DNA of 64,000 bases from Actinomycetota bacterium (GTDB taxonomy: Bacteria; Actinomycetota; Actinomycetes; S36-B12): the NCBI GenBank assembly GCA_016717115.1, contig JADKGE010000011.1, forward strand, positions 1-64,000. Reading direction: 5' to 3'. Below the pieces are notes generated by a model. That model was not told the origin of the DNA. It did not search any database and saw only the letters and a program-made list of their open reading frames with translations. The position numbers were made by a program, and so were the translations under genes. Shown here one piece after another: positions 8,394-16,778 of the stretch. The first letter of the stretch is position 1; each line of letters opens with the position of its first letter.

Positions 8394-9746
8394 GTGTCAT
8401 CCCCAAGCGAAGGCGGGACTGCGGTGGACGATGGTCGCGGCATGCCGTACCCGCGGGTCGACGTTCCTCCTCTTGACGACAGCGAGCCGGGCGGCCTCGT
8501 TCGCCTTGCTCTCCTCGCCGTCATCGGCGGCGCCCTCGCCGGCCTTGTCGGCGGGTTGTTCCGCTGGGCGCTGGTGCGCGCCGACCTGCTGCGCGCCGAC
8601 CTGCAGCAGTGGGCCGGAGACGAGCCCGCCGTCCGCTGGCTCGTCCCGGTGCTGTGTGCCGCGATCGCCGTGGGGCTGGCGCGGCTCATCGTCCGATGGG
8701 CTCCGGAGGCGTCGGGCTCCGGGGTGCAGCGCGTAGAGGCGAACATGCGCGGCGAGCTGGACGTCGCTCCGCTGCGGATCCTCCCCGCCAAGTTCGTCGG
8801 CGGCGTCCTGGCGATCGGCGCAGGACTCGCCCTCGGTCGGGAGGGACCGACCGTGCAGATGGGCGCCACCATCGGCCACGAGACGGCCCGCAGGGCGCGG
8901 CTGTCGCAGCATGACCGCCGTACGCTGACTGCGGCTCTGGCGGGTGCAGGATTGGGCGTCGCGTTCAGCGCTCCCCTGGGCGGCGCCATGTTCGTGTTCG
9001 AGGAGGTCGCGCATGCCTTCCGCACCCGCCTAGTCATCGCGACCCTGGTAGGCACCACGACCGCCCTCGCCGTCTCCGGGTTGATCGTCGGCGTCGGTCC
9101 CGTGCTGCCCGTGCCCGCGGTGGAGGCGGGGCCGGCCTGGCATCTGCTCGCCTACGCTGCACTGGGAGTCCTGCTCGGCGCCATGGGGGTCCTCTACAAC
9201 CGGCTGGTCCTGCTCCTCCTCGACGCTGTGGCCGGCATCCGGCGCTTGCCTCCCGAGGCCGTTGCCGCCGTGGTGGGTGGGCTCGTGGGCCTCCTGGGAC
9301 TCATCGCACCGCGGCTGGTGGGGGGAGGCGAGGCACTCAACGAGGAGCTGCTCGTCGGCAGCTTCTCGCTGGGGGCTCTCGCGATCATCCTGGCGGTCCG
9401 CTGGTTCCTCGGACCGGTGTCGTACTCACTCGGGACCCCCGGGGGCCTGTTCGCCCCTCTGCTCGTGGTCGGGGCGGCCGCCGGGTCCCTCGCGGCGCAG
9501 GCGGCCAATGCCCTCGTCCCCGGACTCGCACTCTCGCCCCTCGCGTTCGCGATCGTCGGGATGTCGACCTTCTTCGCCGCCGTCGTCCGCGCCCCCATCA
9601 CCGGCGTCATCCTCATCGTGGAGATGACTGCGACGACCGCGCTCGTCATCCCCATGCTCATCGCCGCCGCGACAGCCGTCGTCGCGGCCACGCTGCTACG
9701 CGGCCCCCCGGTCTACGACTCGCTGCGCAAGCGGTTGAGGTCCTAG
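8394..9746 (+). CDS. ClC-family chloride channel/antiporter
   Basis: A 450-residue ClC protein with about ten or more helices and the three family signatures: GSG at the start of the first selectivity loop (GSGVQRVE, about 112), GREGPTVQMG (about 148-157) and GGLFAPLL (about 350). The middle glutamate of GREGP is the gating/proton glutamate of ClC exchangers, so H+/Cl- antiport is the likelier mode, though the sequence cannot settle it. No C-terminal CBS domains are present. The start is uncertain: GTG 8394 is used, and GTG 8424 or ATG 8442 would lose only soluble residues. It converges on the K+ channel gene, and the two stops share one CTAG. Confidence 0.88.
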   Translation: MSSPSEGGTAVDDGRGMPYPRVDVPPLDDSEPGGLVRLALLAVIGGALAGLVGGLFRWALVRADLLRADLQQWAGDEPAVRWLVPVLCAAIAVGLARLIVRWAPEASGSGVQRVEANMRGELDVAPLRILPAKFVGGVLAIGAGLALGREGPTVQMGATIGHETARRARLSQHDRRTLTAALAGAGLGVAFSAPLGGAMFVFEEVAHAFRTRLVIATLVGTTTALAVSGLIVGVGPVLPVPAVEAGPAWHLLAYAALGVLLGAMGVLYNRLVLLLLDAVAGIRRLPPEAVAAVVGGLVGLLGLIAPRLVGGGEALNEELLVGSFSLGALAIILAVRWFLGPVSYSLGTPGGLFAPLLVVGAAAGSLAAQAANALVPGLALSPLAFAIVGMSTFFAAVVRAPITGVILIVEMTATTALVIPMLIAAATAVVAATLLRGPPVYDSLRKRLRS

Positions 9747-10297
9747 TCCTGTCCGCGTTGCCGACGGTCGGCCCTACGAGCGATTCCGACGACAAGCCTT
9801 AGGGCCCCCGCGAGCAGGCCGATGTCGATGAGCATCTGGATCATGACCAGCCACCGTGCGCCGTCGCTGATCGGCGTGATGTCTCCGAAACCGACCGTTG
9901 AGAGGACGGTGACGGCGAAGTACAACGCTCCCGTGCGGTTGAGCGGCTCGCTGAAGGCCACCGTCTCGCTAGTCGCGAGCGCGAGATAGACGAACGCGAA
10001 GCCGATGACGAAGACGCCCAGGAGGATGGCCAGGGTCTCCACTGCCGCCAGCATCGGATACTCGCTGCGGAAGATTCGTCCCGTCTGTCGGATGAAGAAC
10101 AGGCCAAGGATCGTCACCGCAAGAGCAGCGGCCCAAGCGGCGGCGGTGACAGCCGCGGACTCCGGGTGCACGGGTATGAACCAGTAGGCGCCAAGAAGGA
10201 TGCCGACCACTGCCACAATCCGCGCGATCGTGCGCAAGAGGACGACCGCCGGAACGGATGTTGAGGCCTTCGCGCCGCGGCTCTCTGCATCAGTCAC
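9743..10297 (-). CDS. two-pore-helix type potassium channel family protein
   Basis: About 184 residues with four hydrophobic helices (about 17-42, 50-70, 84-108, 148-172). A pore loop between the last two holds the K+ selectivity filter TVGFGD (about 134-139). There is no regulatory RCK domain, only a short basic tail. GTG 10297 is chosen because CAGTCT stands 6 nt upstream; GTG 10342 or GTG 10387 would add a proline-rich leader without homology-like features. The adjacent, convergent ClC gene hints at a shared ion-homeostasis setting (inference). Confidence 0.85.
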   Translation of the reverse strand: MTDAESRGAKASTSVPAVVLLRTIARIVAVVGILLGAYWFIPVHPESAAVTAAAWAAALAVTILGLFFIRQTGRIFRSEYPMLAAVETLAILLGVFVIGFAFVYLALATSETVAFSEPLNRTGALYFAVTVLSTVGFGDITPISDGARWLVMIQMLIDIGLLAGALRLVVGIARRADRRQRGQD

Positions 10298-10303
10298 AGC
10301 CCC

Positions 10304-10309
10304 AGACTG
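10304..10309 (-). promoter_or_regulatory. -10-like hexamer CAGTCT before the K+ channel gene
   Basis: CAGTCT on the minus strand is followed by 6 nt (GGGGCT) and GTG 10297, matching the spacing of the other leaderless starts here. The first base is C rather than T, so it is weaker evidence. Confidence 0.35.
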
Positions 10310-10442
10310 ACGGGGATGGGGCGTGACGGGCTCAGGCGTCACCCTCCCAGGGTGACAGCGATGGAGCAGCGGTGATGCGTCTCGCAACCCCCGCTTGCTC
10401 AGACCGGCTCACGACGATCGAGCCAGAAGGTCCCTCAAGAGG

Positions 10443-10749
10443 AGGGTCCTCGGCTACGGCTGTGTGCAGAACCTCACGCTGCACTTCCGTGACATGCCCC
10501 GCGTGTGGCAGTGACCCCGGCTACGGCACCCGCGAAGGGAAGACGCCAAACAACCTGCGCTCAGCCGTCAAGCGGCTGTTCTCCAGCCTGAAGTACAACT
10601 GCGGCTGGAGTCCGGGGCGGGCGAAGGGCCGCGGTATCGGGGCGGTGGGCTTCAGCGTCATGCTGGCGCTCGCCGTACACAACCTGCGGCTTCACTTTCC
10701 GGACGCACGACGTGCCGCCAACCGGCCGCGGGTGCCGAAGTTCGCGTAG
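10443..10749 (+). mobile_element. decayed transposase 3' remnants (two similar tails)
   Basis: Two stretches look like C-termini of DDE-type transposases. The first (10446-10514) reads VLGYGCVQNLTLHFRDMPR and then a stop. The second, in another frame (about 10509-10749), reads RSAVKRLFSSLKYNCGW, then AVGFSVMLALAVHNLRLHF, ending PRVPKFA and stop. The tails resemble each other (VQNLTLHF versus VHNLRLHF). No N-terminal catalytic part or terminal inverted repeat is visible, so these are relics. The DNA from 10310 to 10442 shows nothing else I can support. The IS family cannot be fixed from these fragments. Confidence 0.5.
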
Positions 10750-10762
10750 CACTCACACCAAG

Positions 10763-10796
10763 GAGAAGGGGACCCGGATGACCGGGTCCCCTTCTC
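10763..10796. terminator. perfect 15-bp hairpin between transposase relic and nrdJ
   Basis: GAGAAGGGGACCCGG, a 4-nt loop (ATGA), then the exact complement CCGGGTCCCCTTCTC. It stands between the converging ends of the transposase relic and nrdJ, so it can terminate both strands. There is no U-tract on either side, which is common for GC-rich actinobacterial terminators. It could instead be a remnant of the mobile element. Confidence 0.65.
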
Positions 10797-10876
10797 ACGG
10801 CTTGGTGCAATGAAGCCGCCGAACGAAATCCCGAAATCTGCCGAACGGTATTCGGGAAACCGCCATACGCCTCACA

Positions 10877-13739
10877 TCAGCTGCAGCCGGACGTGCTCCC
10901 GCATCCTTCGCAGACGTAGCAGCTGCCCGCGGGCCGCATCTTGATGCCGCACGTCATGCACAGCGGCGCATCCGATGCCGTGCCCGTGATCTCCTCCAGG
11001 AGCTCGGCGCTGGAGTGCGCGGTGCTCGGTGCGCGCTTGGCCGTACCGGCCTCCAGGGACCGCCTCGGCGGCGGCCTCGGTCTCCTCGAGGTCCTCGGCG
11101 ATGGCGACGTCGAGATCAGCCGAGGCGGCAGGGGCCGACTGGCCGTAGCTCTGGGCGACCGTGGCGGCCCGCTCGTCGGCCGTGAAGATGCCCAGGGCCT
11201 CGCGCTGGTCGTACGTGAGGTAGTCCAGCGCCAGGCGGCGGAAGATGTAGTCCATGATCGACTGCGACATCCGGATGTCGGGGTCGTCGGTCATGCCGGC
11301 CGGCTCGAAGCGCATGTTGACGAACTTGCTGACGAACGCCTCGAGCGGCACGCCGTACTGCAGCGCGATGCTGATCGCGATCGAGAACGCATCCATCACC
11401 CCGGCCAGGGTCGACCCCTGCTTGCCGAGCTTGAGGAAGACCTCGCCCAGACCGTTGTCGGGGTAGCTCCCCGCAGTCATGTAGCCCTCCGCACCCGCGA
11501 CCGAGAAGCTCGTCGTGACGCTCGGACGGCTCTTCGGGAGCCGGCGGCGCACCGGCTGCGCGGCGATGGCCGCAGCGACCGCGGCAGCGGTGACGTCGAC
11601 GATCTCGTCGACCTTCTTCGCCTTGGCATCGCTGAGCGGCTGCCCCACCTTGCAGTTGTCGCGGTAGATCGCCAGCGCCTTCAGGCCCCACTTCCAGCCC
11701 TCGAAGTAGATCTCCTCGACCTCGTCGATGGTCGCCGTCTCAGGCATGTTGACCGTCTTCGAGATGGCACCCGAGATGAAGGGCTGCACCGCAGCCATCA
11801 TCCGCACGTGGCCGATCGGGGTGATCGAGCGCACGCCCATGGCGGTGTCGAACACCGGGTAGTGGTCGGTCTTCAGCCCGGGGGCATCGATGACGTGCCC
11901 GTGCTCGCCGATGTACTCGACGATCGCCTCGATCGTCTCCTGGGTGTAGCCCAGGCGGCGCAGCGCGCGCGGGATCGTCTGGTTGACGATCTGCATCGAG
12001 CCGCCGCCGACGAGCTTCTTGAACTTGACGAGCGAGAAGTCCGGCTCGATGCCGGTCGTGTCGCAGTCCATCATGAAGCCGATGGTGCCGGTCGGTGCGA
12101 GCACCGACGCCTGAGCGTTGCGCCAGCCGTTCTGCTTGCCGACCTTGAGGCAGTCCTCCCACGACTTCTGCGCCACCTTGAGCACGTCGCCGTCGAGGCT
12201 GCTGATCGTGCGGATGTTGTCGTTCGCAGAGGCATGCTTGCGCATGACCCGCTTGTGGCCATCGACGTTGCGGGCGTATCCCTCGTACGGACCCACGATG
12301 CCCGCGAGCTCGGCGCTGCGCTTGTAGGCGGTGCCGGTCATGAGGCTCGTGATCGCGGCGGCGAAGGAACGGCCGGCGTCGGAGTCGTAGGGCAGCCCCG
12401 TTGCCATGAGCAGCGCGCCGAGGTTCGCATAGCCGATGCCCAGCTGACGGTACCGGCGCGTGGTGTCGCCGATGGCCTCCGTCGGGAAGTCGGCGAAGCA
12501 GATGGAGATGTCCATGGCGGTGATGACGAACTCCACCGCACGGGCGAAGCGCTGGGCGTCGAACGTGTCGTCGTCCTTGAGGAACGTGAGCAGGTTCAAC
12601 GAGGCGAGGTTGCACGAGGAGTTGTCCAGGCTCATGTACTCCGAGCAGGGGTTGGACGCGTTGATGCGGCCCGTCTCGGGATTGGTATGCCAGTCGTTGA
12701 TCGTGTCGTCGTACTGGATGCCGGGATCGGCGCAGGCCCATGCCGCCTCGGCGATGGTGCGGAACAGCCGCTTGGCATCCACCGTCTCGACGACCTGGCC
12801 GTCGGTGCGCGCCGTGAGGCCGAACGGCTCGCCGTTCTCGACGGCGTGCATGAACAGGTCGGACACGCGCACCGAGTTGTTGGCGTTCTGGTACTGCACG
12901 GACGTGATGTCCTTGCCGCCGAGGTCCATGTCGAACCCGGCATCGCGCAGGACGCGGATCTTGTCCTCCTCGCGCACCTTCGTCTCGATGAACTCCTCGA
13001 TGTCGGGGTGGTCGACGTCGAGGACGACCATCTTGGCCGCGCGTCGCGTGGCGCCGCCGGACTTGATCGTGCCCGCGGATGCGTCAGCGCCGCGCATGAA
13101 CGACACCGGGCCGGAGGCCGTGCCACCCGAGCTCTTCAGCAGCTCCTTGCTGGAGCGGATGCGCGAGAGGTTCAGCCCGGCACCGGAGCCGCCCTTGAAG
13201 ATCAGGCCCTCCTCCTTGTACCAGTTGAGGATCGAGTCCATCGTGTCGTCGACGGCGAGGATGAAGCAGGCGCTCACCTGCTGCGGCGACACCGTGCCGA
13301 CGTTGAACCACACGGGCGAGTTGAAGCTGAACACCTGGTGCACCAGCATGTGCGTGAGCTCGTGCTCGAAGACGTCCGCATCGTGGTCGGTGGCGAAGTA
13401 GCCGTTCGCCTTGCCGGCCTTCACGTACGTGAGCACGACGCGGTCGACGAGCTGGCGCAGGCTCCACTCGCGCTGGTCGGTGCCGACCGCGCCGCGGAAG
13501 TACTTCGTGGTGACGATCGTGGAGGCGTTGACGCTCCAGAAGTCGGGGAACTCGACGCCCCGCTGCTCGAAGACGACCTCGCCGCTCTTCCAGTTCGTCT
13601 GGACGACGTCGCGGCGCTCCCACGTGACCGCGTCGTAGGGGTGCACCCCCTCGGTCGTGTAGAGCCGCTCGATGGTCAAGCCGGTGCCCTGCAACGTGTT
13701 GTGAACGAAGGTCTCGGCTGTGCTGGTGGTCACGGACAT
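10877..13739 (-). CDS. nrdJ: class II (B12-dependent) ribonucleoside-diphosphate reductase, apparent frameshift near 3' end
   Basis: Adenosylcobalamin-dependent ribonucleotide reductase makes deoxyribonucleotides in the cytosol. The body shows FNSPVWFNVG, QQVSACFILAVDDTM, FKGGSGAGLNLS and NPCSEYMSLDNSSCNLASLNL, all typical of the NrdJ catalytic barrel. The frame carrying the body runs out into unrelated sequence ending at 10872. The expected Cys-rich tail (DAPLCMTCGIKMRPAGSCY, then VCEGCG and a terminal CS) lies in the adjacent frame and stops at 10877. Removing one C from the CCC at 11056-11058 joins the two into about 953 residues, the usual length. Without the tail the active-site disulphide could not be reduced normally. 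It follows nrdR by 30 nt with AGAAAGG as ribosome binding site. Confidence 0.9.
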
Positions 13740-13769
13740 GCGTGTTGCCTTTCTTCCTCTTCTGAGCGG

Positions 13770-14276
13770 TTACCGGGGGTGGGAAGTCGTGGATTCCTGC
13801 TGGCTGGCCGCCGGCTCCTCGCCGACGGGCTCGCCTTCCGCGCGCAGGAGCGCAATCTCGGCCTCGAAGTCCTCGAGGCTGTCGAAGGAGCGGTACACGG
13901 AGGCGAACCTGAGGTAGGCCACCTCGTCGAGCTCTCGGAGCGGACCGAGGATGGCCAGGCCGATCTCCATGGCCGGGATCTCGGCGCTGCCGGTGGCGCG
14001 CACGGTGTCCTCGACCTGCTGGGCGAGCAGCGCGAGGTCGTCGTCGCTCACGGGCCGGCCCTGACAGGCCTTGCGCACGCCGCTGACAACCTTGGACCGG
14101 CTGAACGGCTCGGTGGCGCCGGATCGCTTCGCCACGAACAGCATGGAGGTCTCGGCAGTGGTGAACCGCCGCCCGCAGCCCGCGCACTCGCGCCGACGAC
14201 GAATGGCCAGGCCGTCGTCGATGGTGCGGGAGTCGACGACCCGTGAATCCTCGTCCTTGCAGAATGGGCACCGCAT
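13770..14276 (-). CDS. nrdR: NrdR transcriptional repressor
   Basis: A 168-residue nucleotide-sensing repressor of ribonucleotide reductase genes. It has the N-terminal zinc ribbon MRCPFCKDEDSRVVDSR with the second Cys pair in ECAGCGRRFTT, then the ATP-cone domain (about 46-136; VAKRSGATEPFSRSKV). I choose ATG 14276 over GTG 14285 because GGGGG lies 9 nt before it, and because NrdR proteins normally begin MRCPFC. It is the first gene of the nrdR-nrdJ operon. Candidate NrdR boxes lie about 110-160 nt upstream, implying autoregulation. Confidence 0.93.
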   Translation of the reverse strand: MRCPFCKDEDSRVVDSRTIDDGLAIRRRRECAGCGRRFTTAETSMLFVAKRSGATEPFSRSKVVSGVRKACQGRPVSDDDLALLAQQVEDTVRATGSAEIPAMEIGLAILGPLRELDEVAYLRFASVYRSFDSLEDFEAEIALLRAEGEPVGEEPAASQQESTTSHPR

Positions 14277-14385
14277 CTGCCGCACCCCCTTTCACTCGTG
14301 ATCACTTCTGTCACATTCGTCCCCGCAGATCCGTTGCTCTGTGCACGAATCTGGGGAAGGCCTGTGGATGACCTGTTGAGGAAGT

Positions 14386-14435
14386 ACCACAACCTGTTGA
14401 CGAATCACACGGTTGTGACTACTACATCTAGGGGT
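14386..14435 (-). promoter_or_regulatory. pair of candidate NrdR boxes upstream of nrdR-nrdJ
   Basis: Read on the minus strand, a site CCCCTAGATGTAGT (about 14421-14434) and a site TCAACAGGTTGTGG (about 14387-14400) both resemble the AT-rich palindromic NrdR box. They lie about 33 bp apart, near three helical turns, as expected for a paired NrdR operator. Neither matches the consensus perfectly. The rest of the 14277-14513 gap shows no gene. Confidence 0.45.
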
Positions 14436-14513
14436 TAGACAGTAGCCCACTGCCGAACCCTTAGCAAGGGCTGAGCTCGGCGCGTCGGGTTCGTTCGGGG
14501 GTCTGCGCAGGTG

Positions 14514-14888
14514 TCAGGAGGCGAGGGGCGCCGCGTCCAGCACCGGGACGACGATCGACTGGCCCGCGATGACAGTGGAGTCGCCGAGTCCGTTCAGCGC
14601 ACGGATGGCGGTGACCACCTCGCGAGGGTCGAGCGCCGGGGCGATCTGCTGGGCGATCTGCCACAGGCTCTCGCCCGGCTGCACGACGACGACGCCGGTT
14701 GCGCGGCCCTGGGCACCGGCCGACGTGCCGGCATCGGCCGAGAAACGGCCCGACAGCAGGACGACGAGAGCCAGGAACAGCGTGCTGACCACGAGCAGGA
14801 CCACCCGACCACGGGTGGTGAGCCGTACCGGGGCAGGGGTCCGTGCGGACCGGGTGCCGGCGGCGGGGAAGGGGGCCGCGAGTGCCAT
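14514..14888 (-). CDS. LysM-domain membrane protein divergent from lexA (ChiZ/YneA-like)
   Basis: A 124-residue protein: a basic N-terminus, one transmembrane segment (about 28-46; VVLLVVSTLFLALVVLLSG), then an extracytoplasmic LysM domain (about 65-117; VQPGESLWQIAQQIAP) that binds peptidoglycan. Position and architecture match the SOS-induced LysM proteins paired with lexA, such as mycobacterial ChiZ (Rv2719c) and Bacillus YneA, which delay division during DNA damage. No hydrolase domain is visible. AAAGG precedes the ATG. Two LexA boxes lie 55-90 nt upstream, so SOS control is well supported; the division-inhibitor role is inferred from context. Confidence 0.82.
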   Translation of the reverse strand: MALAAPFPAAGTRSARTPAPVRLTTRGRVVLLVVSTLFLALVVLLSGRFSADAGTSAGAQGRATGVVVVQPGESLWQIAQQIAPALDPREVVTAIRALNGLGDSTVIAGQSIVVPVLDAAPLAS

Positions 14889-14943
14889 GGTCGTGCCTTT
14901 CTACGAGGCCGCTGAGGAAGCGGGGCGATGCGGTGCCGTTTCT

Positions 14944-14959
14944 TCGAACGCGTGTTCGA
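14944..14959. promoter_or_regulatory. LexA (SOS) box 1, lysM/lexA intergenic
   Basis: TCGAACGCGTGTTCGA: both half-sites of the actinobacterial SOS consensus TCGAAC-N4-GTTCGA are exact. It lies 56 nt upstream of the lysM start and directly abuts box 2. Confidence 0.9.
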
Positions 14960-14975
14960 TCGAACGCATGTACGA
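14960..14975. promoter_or_regulatory. LexA (SOS) box 2, lysM/lexA intergenic
   Basis: TCGAACGCATGTACGA: the first half-site is exact and the second has one mismatch (GTACGA for GTTCGA). It is contiguous with box 1, allowing side-by-side LexA dimers. Confidence 0.75.
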
Positions 14976-15012
14976 TGTGTAGCACGTGCAGCGCGACACG
15001 TCCAGCCGACAT

Positions 15013-15028
15013 TCGAACATATGTTTGA
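15013..15028. promoter_or_regulatory. LexA (SOS) box 3, nearest to lexA
   Basis: TCGAACATATGTTTGA: the first half is exact, the second has one mismatch (GTTTGA). It sits about 20 nt upstream of a possible lexA -10 (TAGCGT, 15048-15053) and about 120 nt before the lexA start, consistent with autoregulation. Confidence 0.8.
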
Positions 15029-15146
15029 ATTTCTTCCGGCGGATCGCTAGCGTGGCACCCACGAAGACTGACGCCGAGGTCTGACACCGGCCCCGGGCAT
15101 CCGCCCGGCCAGCCGCACCCAGGCCTCCCGGAGAGGGGACGATCCC

Positions 15147-15884
15147 GTGGTCGCTCGAGTCACCGAACTGCCCGACGGACCCGCCGACGAGACGGGCCTG
15201 ACGCCGCGGCAGCGAGCCATCCTCACCGTCATCCGCGACACCGTCGAGCATCGTGGCTACCCGCCCAGCGTCCGCGAGATCGGAGAGGGCGTCGGCCTCA
15301 CGTCCCCCAGCAGCGTCGCCCACCAGCTCGGCACGCTCGAGCGCATGGGCTACCTGCGACGCGACCCCAATCGACCCCGCGCCCTGGTCGTCGCCGACCC
15401 CGGCGAGCTGATGCTCGAGGGTCCGGCCGAGGAGTCGGCACCGCGTCCCGGTGCCTCACCTCGCCTGCGCTCGCTGACCCTGGCCGACCAGGCCGACTCC
15501 TCCCGTCCCGAGGCCGCCTACGTCCCGGTCGTCGGTCGCATCGCGGCCGGCGGGCCGATCCTGGCGGAGCAGGAGGTCGAGGTGGTCTTCCCGCTCCCCC
15601 GCGACCTCGTCGGTGACGGCGACCTGTTCCTGCTCAAGGTCGTCGGCGACTCGATGATCGACGCGGCCATCTGCGACGGCGACTGGGTCGTCGTGCGGCA
15701 GCAGAACGATGCTGACAATGGCGACATCGTGGCCGCCCTCATCGACGACGAGGCCACCGTGAAGACCCTCAAGCGTCGCGACGGGCACGTGTGGCTCATG
15801 CCGCACAACCCCGCCTACGCACCCATCCTCGGCGACGAGGCGACGATCATGGGCAAGGTCGTCACGGTGCTCCGACGGTTGTGA
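15147..15884 (+). CDS. lexA: LexA SOS repressor
   Basis: A 245-residue SOS repressor. The N-terminal winged helix (about 18-80; TPRQRAILTVIRDTVE, RGYPPSVREIGEGVGL) binds the SOS box. The C-terminal self-cleaving S24 protease domain has the Ala134-Gly135 cleavage site in RIAAGG, catalytic Ser169 in GDSM and Lys206 in ATVK. RecA filaments trigger autocleavage. The GTG start is preceded by GGAGAGG at about 9 nt, so it has a normal leader. It is divergent from the LysM gene with three LexA boxes between them. Length is typical for Actinobacteria. Confidence 0.97.
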   Translation: MVARVTELPDGPADETGLTPRQRAILTVIRDTVEHRGYPPSVREIGEGVGLTSPSSVAHQLGTLERMGYLRRDPNRPRALVVADPGELMLEGPAEESAPRPGASPRLRSLTLADQADSSRPEAAYVPVVGRIAAGGPILAEQEVEVVFPLPRDLVGDGDLFLLKVVGDSMIDAAICDGDWVVVRQQNDADNGDIVAALIDDEATVKTLKRRDGHVWLMPHNPAYAPILGDEATIMGKVVTVLRRL

Positions 15885-15922
15885 GCCTCCCCGTCTGTGA
15901 CCCACACGGTCGCGGAGCCGCC

Positions 15923-15928
15923 TAGGCT
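15923..15928 (+). promoter_or_regulatory. -10 hexamer TAGGCT, leaderless start of the aldo/keto reductase
   Basis: TAGGCT, 6 nt (TGGCGC), then ATG 15935. There is no Shine-Dalgarno sequence before the ATG. Confidence 0.5.
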
Positions 15929-15934
15929 TGGCGC

Positions 15935-16759
15935 ATGCCGACCATCCCAGCACTCGAGATGAACGACGGACTCCCCATCCCCCAGATCGGCTTCGGCGTC
16001 TGGCAGGTGCCCGACGACGTCGTCACCGACGCCACGCTGACGGCCTTCGAGTGCGGATACCGCCACGTCGACACCGCCGCCCTGTACTACAACGAGGGCG
16101 GGGTGGGCCGGGCCATCGCCGCGAGCGGGCTGGGTCGCGACGAGCTGTTCATCACGACCAAGGTGTGGAACACCGACCACGGCTATGACACCACGCTGAA
16201 GGCCATGGACAAGAGCCTGGGCCTGCTCGGCCTGGACTACGTCGACCTCTATCTCATCCACTGGCCGTCGCCGGCCACCGGCGACTTCCTCGCGACGTGG
16301 GACGCCGTTCTCGCACTTCGCGACCGGGGCCTGACCCGCTCGGTGGGCGTCTCGAACTTCCACGTCTCCCACCTGGAGTCGATCATCGAGCGGTTCGGCG
16401 TGGTCCCCGCCGTCGACCAGATCGAGCTGCACCCGTGGCTGCCCCAGGCCGGCATCCGTGCCTTCTGCGCGCAGCACGGCATCCTCACCGAGGCCTGGAG
16501 CCCGCTCGCGTCGGGAGCCCTGCTGGACGATCCGGGGCTGGTGGCCGTGGGCGCCAAGTACGGCAAGACGGCCGCCCAGGTGATGATCCGCTGGCACCTC
16601 GAGCTCGGCAACGTCGTCCTGCCGAAGTCCGTGACGCCCGAGCGCATCCGTCAGAACATCGACGTGTTCGACTTCGGCCTCGACGCCGAGGACTTCGCGC
16701 TGATCGCCGCGCTCGAATCGGGCCACCGGACCGGCCCGAACCCCGACGAGTTCATGTAG
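15935..16759 (+). CDS. aldo/keto reductase (AKR5-like)
   Basis: A 274-residue single-domain NADPH-dependent oxidoreductase with a TIM-barrel fold. The catalytic tetrad is visible: Asp46 in GYRHVDTA, Tyr51/52 in ALYYNE, Lys76 in ITTKVWN and His109 in LIHWP. The coenzyme-binding end includes VVLPKSVTPERIRQN. The closest named relatives are 2,5-diketo-gluconate reductase-type AKRs; the true substrate cannot be told. It stands alone between lexA and the convergent helicase gene. Its last codons are tandemly duplicated just beyond the stop. Confidence 0.9.
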   Translation: MPTIPALEMNDGLPIPQIGFGVWQVPDDVVTDATLTAFECGYRHVDTAALYYNEGGVGRAIAASGLGRDELFITTKVWNTDHGYDTTLKAMDKSLGLLGLDYVDLYLIHWPSPATGDFLATWDAVLALRDRGLTRSVGVSNFHVSHLESIIERFGVVPAVDQIELHPWLPQAGIRAFCAQHGILTEAWSPLASGALLDDPGLVAVGAKYGKTAAQVMIRWHLELGNVVLPKSVTPERIRQNIDVFDFGLDAEDFALIAALESGHRTGPNPDEFM

Positions 16760-16778
16760 CCGAACCCCGACGCGTTCA
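16736..16778. repeat. 19-nt tandem direct repeat, period 24, at the reductase/helicase junction
   Basis: CCGAACCCCGACGAGTTCA (16736-16754) recurs with one mismatch at 16760-16778. The first copy encodes the end of the reductase (PNPDEF). The second lies after its stop and contains the stop codon of the convergent helicase gene (16776-16778). It looks like a small slippage duplication. Confidence 0.8.

Noticed and set aside
10941..14246. An 1101-codon open frame on the plus strand
   Set aside because: It is wholly antisense to nrdJ and nrdR, has low-complexity Arg/Ala/Asp-rich composition and no recognisable domain; it arises from GC-rich codon bias.
14461..15087. A 208-codon minus-strand frame overlapping the LysM gene
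   Set aside because: It is out of frame with the LysM domain protein and extends across the SOS boxes; no domain is recognisable.
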